A program made the translations under genes and the position numbers. From positions 7,212-44,165 of the forward strand of contig JABAZI010000013.1 in the NCBI GenBank assembly GCA_018608545.1: DNA of 36,954 nt, in the 5' to 3' direction. This DNA is from Polaribacter sp. (GTDB taxonomy: Bacteria; Bacteroidota; Bacteroidia; Flavobacteriales; Flavobacteriaceae). Of this stretch, positions 15,363 to 22,889 are shown piece after piece. The number at the start of each line of letters is the position of its first letter. Position 1 is the stretch's first letter. The notes under the pieces were generated by a model. The model was not told the origin of the DNA and did not search any database. It worked only from the letters and a program-made list of their open reading frames with translations.

Positions 15363-16592
15363 ATGGATATAGTATTAAATGGTGTAGCGAATAAAAAAAA
15401 TAGTCAGGAAATAACAATTTCAGGTTCTAAAAGTGAATCTAATAGATTGTTAATTCTTCAAAATTTATTCCCGGAAATTTCTATAGAAAATTTGTCAGAT
15501 TCTGATGATTCTGTTCATATGCAACAGGCACTTTCTTCAAGTGAAGAAATCGTAAATATTGGGCATGCAGGAACTGCAATGCGTTTTTTAACCTCTTATT
15601 TTGCTTCCAAAGAGGACAGAGAAGTTGTTTTAACAGGTTCTGAAAGAATGCAAAACAGGCCTATTGAAATTTTAGTAAACGCTTTAAAAGATCTAGGAGC
15701 AAATATTCATTACGAAGCAAAAGAAGGCTATCCCCCAATTCGAATTACAGGAAAAAAAATTACCAAAAAAAAGGTTCAGATACATGGAAATGTTAGCAGT
15801 CAATATATATCCTCCTTATTACTAATTGCCTCAAAATTAGAAAACGGTTTAGAAATTGAATTGATTGGAAAAATCACCTCTGTACCTTATATTAATATGA
15901 CCTTAAGCTTATTAAATCAACTAGGTATTGAAACAAAATTTGAAGGAAATAATATAAAAGTGATATCCAAGGACTCTATTGAAAAACAAACCATTGTTGT
16001 AGAGTCTGATTGGTCTTCGGTAAGTTATTTTTATTCAATTATTGCGCTTTCAGAGATAGGTTCAGAGATTACGTTGTCAGCCTACAAAAAAGAAAGTTTA
16101 CAAGGAGATTCATGTTTAGTAGAAATCTATCAACACTTTGGAGTTGAAACTCTTTTTGATACGCATTCGATTCGCCTGAAAAAAACACAAAAAACTAAAA
16201 ATAATATCTTAGAAATTGATTTAAAAAATGCTCCTGATATTGCTCAAACAATTGCGGTAACTTGTTTTGCTGAAAATATTCCGTGTAATTTAGTTGGATT
16301 ACACACCCTAAAAATTAAAGAAACTGATAGGTTAGAAGCCTTGAAAGAAGAACTATCAAACTTAGGAGCTATAATCGCTGTTACTGAGCAAAGTTTACAC
16401 TTAGAAACTTCCTCAGTAATACACGAAAATATAGCGATAAAGACGTATAATGATCATCGAATGGCAATGGCTTTTGCACCACTAGCATTGAAAGTTCCTA
16501 TTCAAATTTTAGATGCAGAAGTGGTTACGAAATCGTATCAAAAATTTTGGAATGATATGGAGCTCATGGGCATTAAAATTGAGAAACTGTAA
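15363..16592 (+). CDS. aroA: 3-phosphoshikimate 1-carboxyvinyltransferase (EPSP synthase)
   Basis: Sixth step of the shikimate pathway: transfers enolpyruvate from PEP to shikimate-3-phosphate. It has 409 residues (E. coli 427). Visible active-site segments: Lys23 in ISGSKSESNR, the PEP-site loop GHAGTAMRF at 67-75, Arg99 in MQNRP, SSQYISSLL, the catalytic Asp292 in APDIAQT, KIKETDR at 317-323, and NDHRMAMA near the end. The loop differs from E. coli GNAGTAMRP by Asn to His and Pro101 to Phe. The gene stands alone, preceded by a 331-base gap and followed by the queA promoter. Confidence 0.96.
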   Translation: MDIVLNGVANKKNSQEITISGSKSESNRLLILQNLFPEISIENLSDSDDSVHMQQALSSSEEIVNIGHAGTAMRFLTSYFASKEDREVVLTGSERMQNRPIEILVNALKDLGANIHYEAKEGYPPIRITGKKITKKKVQIHGNVSSQYISSLLLIASKLENGLEIELIGKITSVPYINMTLSLLNQLGIETKFEGNNIKVISKDSIEKQTIVVESDWSSVSYFYSIIALSEIGSEITLSAYKKESLQGDSCLVEIYQHFGVETLFDTHSIRLKKTQKTKNNILEIDLKNAPDIAQTIAVTCFAENIPCNLVGLHTLKIKETDRLEALKEELSNLGAIIAVTEQSLHLETSSVIHENIAIKTYNDHRMAMAFAPLALKVPIQILDAEVVTKSYQKFWNDMELMGIKIEKL

Positions 16593-16609
16593 ATAAAACA
16601 GTCAAACAC

Positions 16610-16641
16610 TTGACAACGCCTGTTTCGATGTCGTATATTTG
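16610..16641 (+). promoter_or_regulatory. queA promoter: TTG, 21 bases, TATATTTG
   Basis: TTG(AC) at 16610 and an exact -7 element TATATTTG at 16634-16641 are separated by 21 bases. The -7 element ends 23 bases before the ATG at 16665. This is one of the two best promoter matches in the window. Confidence 0.72.
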
Positions 16642-16664
16642 CCCACTTTATAACAAATATACGT

Positions 16665-17714
16665 ATGAAATTATCGCATTTTGAATTTGAATTACCTGAA
16701 GAGTTATTAGCTCAATACCCAACAGATCACAGAGACGAATCTCGTTTAATGGTTCTGAATAGAAAAGAAGGGACTATAGAACACAAACTTTTTAAAGATG
16801 TTATAAATTACTTCGACGAAGGGGATGTTATCATGCTAAATAACACCAAAGTTTTTCCTGCAAGAATGTTTGGTAATAAAGAAAAAACAGGTGCTAGAAT
16901 TGAAGTTTTCTTGTTAAGAGAGTTAAATGCCGAAAACAGATTGTGGGATGTTTTAGTTGATCCCGCAAGAAAAATTAGAATTGGGAATAAGTTGTTTTTT
17001 GGTGAAGACGATAGCTTAGTAGCTGAGGTTATAGACAATACTACCTCTAGAGGAAGAACCCTACGTTTCTTATTTAGTGGTTCTTATGAAGAATTTAGAG
17101 CTAAATTGCTAGAATTAGGGCAAACTCCATTACCTAAAGCAATTAATAGAGAAGTAGAAGAGATAGATAAAGACCGTTATCAAACGATTTATGCAAAACA
17201 TGAAGGGGCTGTCGCAGCTCCTACTGCTGGGTTGCATTTTTCTAAACACTTAATAAAGCGTTTGGAAATTAAAGGAGTCGAGTTTGCAGAAACAACGCTT
17301 CATGTTGGATTAGGGACATTTAGCCCCGTTGAGGTCGAAGATTTATCGAAGCACAAAATGGATTCCGAGCAAATTATTATTCCTGAAGCTTCGGCAAATA
17401 AAATCAACAAAGCAAAAACTGAAAAAAGAAGAGTTTGCTCTGTAGGAACAACAGTAATGAGAACAGTAGAATCTTCAGTTTCATCTAAAAATGAATTGAA
17501 TGCATTTGAAGGTTGGACTAATAAATTTATTTTTCCTCCTTACGAGTTTAGTATTGCAACGAGCATGATTACAAATTTACACACACCAAAATCAACATTG
17601 TTAATGCAAGCAGCAGCATTTGGCGGATATGATTTTGTAATGGAAGCTTATAAAGAAGCGATCAAAGAAAAATATAGATTCTCTACTTATGGAGATGCGA
17701 TGTTGATCATATAA
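16665..17714 (+). CDS. queA: S-adenosylmethionine:tRNA ribosyltransferase-isomerase
   Basis: Transfers and isomerises the ribosyl group of SAM to 7-aminomethyl-7-deazaguanine at tRNA position 34, making epoxyqueuosine. At 349 residues it has normal length. The opening [24 protein letters not shown], the [10 protein letters not shown] segment, the [10 protein letters not shown] motif and the C-terminal [19 protein letters not shown] are all diagnostic. It has its own promoter and its own terminator; no other queuosine genes are in the window. Confidence 0.97.
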   Translation: MKLSHFEFELPEELLAQYPTDHRDESRLMVLNRKEGTIEHKLFKDVINYFDEGDVIMLNNTKVFPARMFGNKEKTGARIEVFLLRELNAENRLWDVLVDPARKIRIGNKLFFGEDDSLVAEVIDNTTSRGRTLRFLFSGSYEEFRAKLLELGQTPLPKAINREVEEIDKDRYQTIYAKHEGAVAAPTAGLHFSKHLIKRLEIKGVEFAETTLHVGLGTFSPVEVEDLSKHKMDSEQIIIPEASANKINKAKTEKRRVCSVGTTVMRTVESSVSSKNELNAFEGWTNKFIFPPYEFSIATSMITNLHTPKSTLLMQAAAFGGYDFVMEAYKEAIKEKYRFSTYGDAMLII

Positions 17715-17736
17715 ATTTATTATTTAGATAGATAAT

Positions 17737-17766
17737 AAACCTCGCAAGTTTCTTGTGAGGTTTTGT
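17737..17766 (+). terminator. queA terminator abutting the rlmN promoter
   Basis: A 12-bp stem (AAACCTCGCAAG with CTTGTGAGGTTT, one G-U pair) and a TTT loop are followed by a T-rich stretch. The T tract runs straight into the rlmN -7 element at 17766-17773. Confidence 0.85.
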
Positions 17767-17773
17767 ATTTTTG
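17766..17773 (+). promoter_or_regulatory. rlmN -7 element TATTTTTG, six bases before the ATG
   Basis: An exact TAnnTTTG match whose last G is six bases from the ATG at 17780. Transcription would start at or within a few bases of the start codon, so the mRNA should be leaderless or nearly so. The element covers an in-frame TTG at 17771 and makes that start unlikely. Confidence 0.58.
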
Positions 17774-17779
17774 CAAGAG

Positions 17780-18820
17780 ATGGAAGTAAAAAAAAGAGAC
17801 ATAAGAGCTTTGACCAAAGAACAATTACGAGATTTCTTTGTAGAAAATGGTGATAAAGCTTTTAGAGGAAATCAAGTTTTTGAGTGGCTTTGGAGCAAGT
17901 CTCTGTTCACTTTTGAAGACATGACGAACATTTCCAAGCAAACCAGAGAAATGTTAGAAGCCAACTTTGTTATCAATCATATCAAAGTAGACTCCATGCA
18001 AAAAAGCAAGGATGGTACAATAAAAAACGGAATTAAATTACATGATGGTTTTGTTGTAGAATCTGTGTTAATACCGACAGAGAAAAGAACAACGGCTTGT
18101 GTTTCTAGTCAGGTTGGTTGTAGTTTAGATTGTAAATTTTGTGCCACTGCACGTTTAAAAAGAATGCGTAATTTAAACCCTGACGAAATTTACGATCAAG
18201 TAGTAATCATAGATAAACAAAGTAGGTTATATCACAATCATAAACTAACAAACATTGTTTTTATGGGAATGGGTGAGCCTTTAATGAATTATAAAAATGT
18301 GCTCAAATCCATAGAAATGATTACTTCTCCTGAGGGTTTAGGAATGTCTTCAAAAAGGATTACGGTTTCAACTTCAGGAGTTCCAAAAATGATTAAAAAA
18401 ATGGCAGATGAGGACGTTAAATTTAATTTAGCAGTCTCTCTCCATTCAGCAATAGATGAAGTAAGAACCTCTATCATGCCGTTTAATACTACTTTTCCAT
18501 TAAAAGACCTTAGAGAGTCTCTGGAATATTGGTATGAAAAAACAAGTCGCCCAATCACCTATGAATACATAGTTTGGAATGGAATTAATGACAGGAAAGA
18601 AGACATAGCAGCATTGGTAGATTTTTGTAAAGCAGTTCCTTGTAAAGTGAATTTAATAGAATACAATCCTATTGATGACGGTGAGTTTCAGCAAGCAAAC
18701 TCGTCAGTTATAAATAATTATATTTCTAATTTAGAAATGCACGATATCACAATCAATGTTAGAAGAAGTCGAGGAAAAGATATCGATGCTGCTTGTGGGC
18801 AATTAGCCAATAAATCGTAA
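17780..18820 (+). CDS. rlmN: Dual-specificity RNA methyltransferase RlmN
   Basis: Radical-SAM enzyme that methylates C2 of A2503 in 23S rRNA and of A37 in some tRNAs. It has 346 residues from the ATG at 17780. The iron-sulfur motif CxxxCxxC is Cys114, Cys118 and Cys121 (GCSLDCKFC). MGMGEPLMN binds SAM, and the conserved C-terminal Cys in DAACGQL (about 339) is one of the two methyl-relay cysteines. The N-terminal HhH-like region (LTKEQLRDFFVENGDKAFRGNQ) is complete. It is probably transcribed from the close -7 element. The next gene, the polyprenyl synthase, is 44 bases away and has its own -7 element. Confidence 0.97.
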   Translation: MEVKKRDIRALTKEQLRDFFVENGDKAFRGNQVFEWLWSKSLFTFEDMTNISKQTREMLEANFVINHIKVDSMQKSKDGTIKNGIKLHDGFVVESVLIPTEKRTTACVSSQVGCSLDCKFCATARLKRMRNLNPDEIYDQVVIIDKQSRLYHNHKLTNIVFMGMGEPLMNYKNVLKSIEMITSPEGLGMSSKRITVSTSGVPKMIKKMADEDVKFNLAVSLHSAIDEVRTSIMPFNTTFPLKDLRESLEYWYEKTSRPITYEYIVWNGINDRKEDIAALVDFCKAVPCKVNLIEYNPIDDGEFQQANSSVINNYISNLEMHDITINVRRSRGKDIDAACGQLANKS

Positions 18821-18832
18821 GTGAATTTTTGC

Positions 18833-18840
18833 TAATTTTG
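18833..18840 (+). promoter_or_regulatory. -7 element TAATTTTG of the polyprenyl synthase gene
   Basis: An exact TAnnTTTG match ends 24 bases before the ATG at 18865, just after the rlmN stop. No clear -33 TTG was found. Confidence 0.5.
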
Positions 18841-18864
18841 TAATATAATAATTAGTTCGGTCAG

Positions 18865-19842
18865 ATGAATTTCGTAGAGCAAATAAAACAACCAATAATT
18901 TCAGAAATAGAACTTTTTGAAGAGAAGTTTAAAGGAGCGATGTTGTCTAAAGTTCCTCTATTAAATAGAATTACCTATTACATTGTGCGAAGAAAAGGAA
19001 AACAAATGCGACCTATGTTTGTCTTTTTAGTTGCAAAAATGGTTTCTGATGGGGGCTTTGATGAACGAACTTACAGAGGTGCCTCTGTTGTTGAATTAAT
19101 TCACACAGCGACCTTAGTTCATGATGATGTAGTTGATGAGAGTAATAGGAGAAGAGGTTTTTTCTCTTTAAACGCTATCTGGAAAAATAAAATTGCAGTT
19201 TTAGTTGGAGATTTTTTATTGTCTAAAGGATTGTTATTGTCGATCGATAATGAAGATTTCGATTTGCTAAAATTAATTTCTATTGCAGTTCGTGAAATGA
19301 GTGAAGGCGAGTTGCTTCAGATTGAAAAAGCAAGAAAGCTAGATATTACAGAAGAGGTTTATTTTGATATTATTCGCAAAAAAACAGCGACTTTAATTGC
19401 TGCTTGTTGTGGAATTGGTGCTGCTTCGGTAGGAGCAAATAAGGATACCGTTCAGCAAATGCGAAAATTTGGAGAATATATAGGCATGGCTTTTCAAATC
19501 AAAGATGATTTGTTTGATTACTATGACGGAAAAATTGGAAAACCGACAGGGATAGATATTAAAGAGAAAAAAATGACATTGCCTTTAATCTATACGTTAA
19601 ACACTTGTTCTTCTAAAGAAAAGTCTTGGTTAATCAACTCGATAAAAAAACACAATAGAGATAAAAAACGTGTAAAAGAAGTCATTGCCTTCGTAAAAGA
19701 AAATGGTGGAATTGAATATACGACCTCTAAAATGAATGATTACAAAAATAAAGCCATCGCAATTTTAGAAAATTATCCAGCCTCTGAATACAAAACATCT
19801 TTAATAAGGATGATTGATTATGTGGTAGAGAGGGAAATTTAA
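18865..19842 (+). CDS. Long-chain polyprenyl diphosphate synthase
   Basis: Trans-prenyltransferase that extends farnesyl diphosphate with isopentenyl diphosphate. It has 325 residues. The first Asp-rich motif is DDVVD at 87-91 and the second is DDLFD at 214-218; KGKQMRP near residue 44-50 binds diphosphate. The residue five before the first motif is Ala (HTATLVHDD), not a bulky aromatic, which in this family means a long product, as in E. coli IspB. Flavobacteriaceae use menaquinone-6, so a hexaprenyl product for the quinone side chain is the likely role (inference). It is convergent with the GH3 gene, with a gap of only three bases. Confidence 0.93.
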   Translation: MNFVEQIKQPIISEIELFEEKFKGAMLSKVPLLNRITYYIVRRKGKQMRPMFVFLVAKMVSDGGFDERTYRGASVVELIHTATLVHDDVVDESNRRRGFFSLNAIWKNKIAVLVGDFLLSKGLLLSIDNEDFDLLKLISIAVREMSEGELLQIEKARKLDITEEVYFDIIRKKTATLIAACCGIGAASVGANKDTVQQMRKFGEYIGMAFQIKDDLFDYYDGKIGKPTGIDIKEKKMTLPLIYTLNTCSSKEKSWLINSIKKHNRDKKRVKEVIAFVKENGGIEYTTSKMNDYKNKAIAILENYPASEYKTSLIRMIDYVVEREI

Positions 19843-19845
19843 TAA

Positions 19846-21354
19846 TTATAGCTTTAAAAGTTCTTCTACAAATACTCTCGAATTTGATAGTCTAGGTACT
19901 TTGTGTTGGCCGCCTAGTTTGTTTTTTTGTTTTAACCAATTGTAAAAAACTCCTTTTTTTGCTTTGTGAATTTTAGGGAGTATTAAGGTCATGTTTTTAT
20001 AGCGTTTTGACTCATAATCTGAGTTGATCGCTTTTAAAGAATTATCTAAAATTTCCGTAAAAAAAGACAAACTTTCTGGCTCTTTTTCAAACTCAATAAC
20101 CCACTCGTGTCCGCCTTTTTCTTTCCCTTCCATAAAGATAGGACAGACTGTAAACTCTTTAATAATAGCATCATTTTTTTTACAAGTAATTTTCAAGGCA
20201 TCTTCTACATTTTCGATGTTTAATTCTTCACCAAACACATTAATATAATGCTTTGTTCTTCCTGTAATTTTTATGCGATAAGGATCCAAAGATGTAAATC
20301 GTATGGTATCTCCGATTAAGTAGCGCCACAAACCACCATTTGTAGTAATTACTAAGGCATAGTCTGTATTTTTTTTCACTTTAGAAATCGGAATGGCCTT
20401 CGAGTCTTCTCCCTTATAATTAGACATAGGAATGAATTCATAAAAAATCCCATAATCTAACATTAACAAAAGTTCTTTGGAGTTATTTCTATCTTGAATA
20501 GCAAAAAAACCTTCTGATGCATTATAAGTTTCATAATAATGAAAATTTTCTTTTGGAATGATTTTCTGATATTGTTCTCTGTAGGGGTTGAAATTTACTC
20601 CTCCATGAAAATACACCTCCAAATTCGGCCAAACTTCTAAAATATGTTCTTTTCCGGTTCTTTCTAACACTCGATGTAATAAGACCAACATCCAACTAGG
20701 GACGCCAACAAGGCTGGTGATATTTTCGTTAATAGTTTCATCAATTATGGCTTCCATTTTAGTCTCCCATTCACTCATTAATGCAACCTCTTGACTTGGA
20801 GCAGAGCTAAAATCTGCCCATAAAGGCATGTTTTCTATGATAATAGCAGACAAATCGCCGAAATAAGAATTGTTGTCTTTGTAAACATCAGAACTTCCCC
20901 CTAAACGCAAACTTTTACCTGTGAAAAGCTGTGTGTTTTGATTGTTGTTGATATACAAACACAACATGTCTTTCCCTGCTTTCATGTGACAATATTCCAA
21001 AGCTTCGTCAGAAACAGGGATAAATTTACTTTTTGCGTTTGTAGTTCCACTTGATTTTGCAAACCATTTTATCTCTGTCGGCCAAAATAAATTTTGCTCT
21101 CCTTTTCTAGATCTTTCAATGAGGGGTTCAAAACTTTCATATTTTTGAATGGGAATATTTTCGGAAAAATCTGTGTAATTTTCGATCAATGAGAATTCTT
21201 TATCTATCCCAAATGTTGTGTTTTTAGCTTTGTTTATAAGTTTTAAAAGTAATTCCTCTTGAACATTTTCAGGATATTTTAAAAACAACTCAATTTGATG
21301 CTTCCGTTTCTTTAAAAACCAAGAAATTATAGAATTGATAATTTGAAACGCCAT
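19846..21354 (-). CDS. GH3-family acyl-adenylating protein
   Basis: A 502-residue member of the GH3 family, part of the ANL adenylase superfamily. Plant members conjugate amino acids to jasmonate, auxin or benzoates; the bacterial substrate is unknown. The three ATP/AMP motifs are visible: SSGTT at 101-105, YNASEGFF at 277-284, and ITGRTKHYINVFGEELN (about 367-383) with the hinge that precedes the mobile C-terminal domain. It diverges from the DUF2797 gene with 80 bases between starts, a pairing I believe recurs in flavobacteria. No carrier protein or polyketide gene is nearby. Confidence 0.92.
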   Translation of the reverse strand: MAFQIINSIISWFLKKRKHQIELFLKYPENVQEELLLKLINKAKNTTFGIDKEFSLIENYTDFSENIPIQKYESFEPLIERSRKGEQNLFWPTEIKWFAKSSGTTNAKSKFIPVSDEALEYCHMKAGKDMLCLYINNNQNTQLFTGKSLRLGGSSDVYKDNNSYFGDLSAIIIENMPLWADFSSAPSQEVALMSEWETKMEAIIDETINENITSLVGVPSWMLVLLHRVLERTGKEHILEVWPNLEVYFHGGVNFNPYREQYQKIIPKENFHYYETYNASEGFFAIQDRNNSKELLLMLDYGIFYEFIPMSNYKGEDSKAIPISKVKKNTDYALVITTNGGLWRYLIGDTIRFTSLDPYRIKITGRTKHYINVFGEELNIENVEDALKITCKKNDAIIKEFTVCPIFMEGKEKGGHEWVIEFEKEPESLSFFTEILDNSLKAINSDYESKRYKNMTLILPKIHKAKKGVFYNWLKQKNKLGGQHKVPRLSNSRVFVEELLKL

Positions 21355-21363
21355 AGAAATTCG

Positions 21364-21371
21364 TAAATTTG
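21364..21371 (+). promoter_or_regulatory. Putative -7 element TAAATTTG of the DUF2797 operon
   Basis: An exact TAnnTTTG match with TTTG about 18 bases upstream. It would give a leader of roughly 55 bases to the ATG at 21435. Confidence 0.42.
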
Positions 21372-21434
21372 TTAAGTTCGATTACAAAAGAAGATCCCTT
21401 TTAAATCGATAACTAAAATAGTAAAATCTTTTCT

Positions 21435-22226
21435 ATGAACTATCAAGGAGTTTTAAAAAAAATGTGGACAGAAAATGCTGATGAAATTCAGTATTATTTA
21501 GAGATGGAATCTGATTTTATCAATATGAATCAATTGTTAGATAAAGAAATAGGGATCAATTTCATTACATATGAATGTTTAAATTGCCATTTAGAAAAGC
21601 AAATTTATAGACAAGGGTTCTGTAAATCTTGTTTTTTTGACACACCCAATGCAGGTGATTGGATCATGAGACCAGAATTAAGTAAGGCGCATTTAGGAAT
21701 AGAGGATAGGAATCTAGTCTACGAAACATCCGTTCAGTTAACCCCTCACATTGTTTATTTAGCCAATTCCAGTAACGTAAAAGTTGGTGTTACAAGAAAG
21801 ACTCAGGTTCCAACACGTTGGATAGATCAAGGAGCACATGCCGCTATTGAAATTGTTGAAGTTCCCAATCGATATTTGGCAGGAATTACTGAGGTTGCCT
21901 TAAAAAATCATGTAGCTGATAAAACCAACTGGCGAAAAATGCTGAAGAATGACATTGAGGATGTAGATTTAATAGAATGGAGAGAAAAGTTAAAAGAATT
22001 TATACCAGATGAGGTCAAAGAATATGTTCTTGATCATAATACTGAAACCAATTTAAATTTTCCAGTTAAACAATATCCACTCAAACCTACAAGTCTAAAT
22101 TTGGTAAAAACCCCATCATACAAAGGGAAATTAGTAGGTATAAAAGGCCAATATTTAATCTTTGAAGATCAAACAGTTTTTAATGTTAGAAGTAATGAAG
22201 GATTGGTTATAAGCATTGATATATAA
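21435..22226 (+). CDS. DUF2797 protein: zinc ribbon plus GIY-YIG-like segment
   Basis: A 263-residue cytosolic protein of the DUF2797 family, which has no assigned function. Cys48, Cys51, Cys63 and Cys66 (CxxC-x11-CxxC) make a probable zinc ribbon. Residues about 105-133 (VYLANSSNVKVGVTRKTQVPTRW), followed by Glu153 in GITEVALKNH, resemble the GIY-YIG / T5orf172 nuclease core with its YL...KVG.T...R...E layout. The fold assignment is my inference. The C-terminal 40 residues look like a small beta domain (LVGIKGQYLIFE). The gamma carbonic anhydrase gene starts five bases after its stop, so the two are in one operon. Confidence 0.83.
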   Translation: MNYQGVLKKMWTENADEIQYYLEMESDFINMNQLLDKEIGINFITYECLNCHLEKQIYRQGFCKSCFFDTPNAGDWIMRPELSKAHLGIEDRNLVYETSVQLTPHIVYLANSSNVKVGVTRKTQVPTRWIDQGAHAAIEIVEVPNRYLAGITEVALKNHVADKTNWRKMLKNDIEDVDLIEWREKLKEFIPDEVKEYVLDHNTETNLNFPVKQYPLKPTSLNLVKTPSYKGKLVGIKGQYLIFEDQTVFNVRSNEGLVISIDI

Positions 22227-22231
22227 TAGTT

Positions 22232-22747
22232 ATGAAAATAATAAAACCTGTAAACGGCAACTACCCTCAGATACCAAAAGATTGTTTTATTGCAGAAAAC
22301 GCTACAATTGTAGGGGAAGTTTCTCTAGGATCAGAATGTAGTGTTTGGTTTAATGCCGTAATTCGTGGCGATGTTCACTATATAAAAATTGGGAATAAAG
22401 TGAATATTCAGGATGGCGCAGTCATTCATGCAACCTATTTGAAATCGCCCACAAATATAGGTAACAATGTTTCAATTGGTCACAATGCATTGGTTCATGG
22501 GTGTACAATTCACGATAATGTGTTGATTGGCATGGGAAGTATCATCATGGATGATTGTGTCATAGAATCTAATTCTATTATTGCAGCAGGTGCTGTTGTA
22601 ACTAAAAATACACATGTAGAAAGTGGAAGTATTTATGCAGGAATACCTGCTAAAAAAGTAAAAGATATATCGCAAGAACTCATCTCGGGAGAGATTGATA
22701 GAATTGCTGATAATTACGTAAAATATGCCAGTTGGTATCAGGATTAG
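22232..22747 (+). CDS. Gamma-class carbonic anhydrase family protein
   Basis: A left-handed beta-helix hexapeptide-repeat protein of 171 residues, of the YrdA/CaiE/gamma-CA type. The zinc ligands of the gamma class are present at His66, His84 and His89, and the Arg45/Asp47/Gln60 network (IRGDVHYI...NIQDGAVIH) is intact. It lacks the acidic loop of archaeal Cam, so carbonic anhydrase activity is possible but not certain. It follows the DUF2797 gene directly. Confidence 0.92.
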   Translation: MKIIKPVNGNYPQIPKDCFIAENATIVGEVSLGSECSVWFNAVIRGDVHYIKIGNKVNIQDGAVIHATYLKSPTNIGNNVSIGHNALVHGCTIHDNVLIGMGSIIMDDCVIESNSIIAAGAVVTKNTHVESGSIYAGIPAKKVKDISQELISGEIDRIADNYVKYASWYQD

Positions 22748-22850
22748 CTCTAGTTGCTTTATAAGACTTGTTCTTCTTATCACTTTTTTTGTTCTTCAAA
22801 AAAGAGTTCTTCTCTTATTACACCTTAATTCGTATAAAAATAAAAAAGAT

Positions 22851-22858
22851 TAAATTTG
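22851..22858 (+). promoter_or_regulatory. -7 element TAAATTTG of the MscS-type channel gene
   Basis: An exact TAnnTTTG match ends 31 bases before the ATG at 22890. No clear -33 TTG was found. Confidence 0.5.
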
Positions 22859-22889
22859 TCATTGATAAACGTATTTTAATAAAGTAAAT

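Noticed and set aside
17771..17779. TTG start for rlmN three codons upstream
   Set aside because: It forms part of the TATTTTTG element; the family begins near the ATG at 17780.
22472..22783. 103-codon minus-strand frame opposite the gamma carbonic anhydrase
   Set aside because: It lies wholly over a well-supported gene apart from its end, shows His/Cys/Tyr-rich nonsense composition, and has no promoter.
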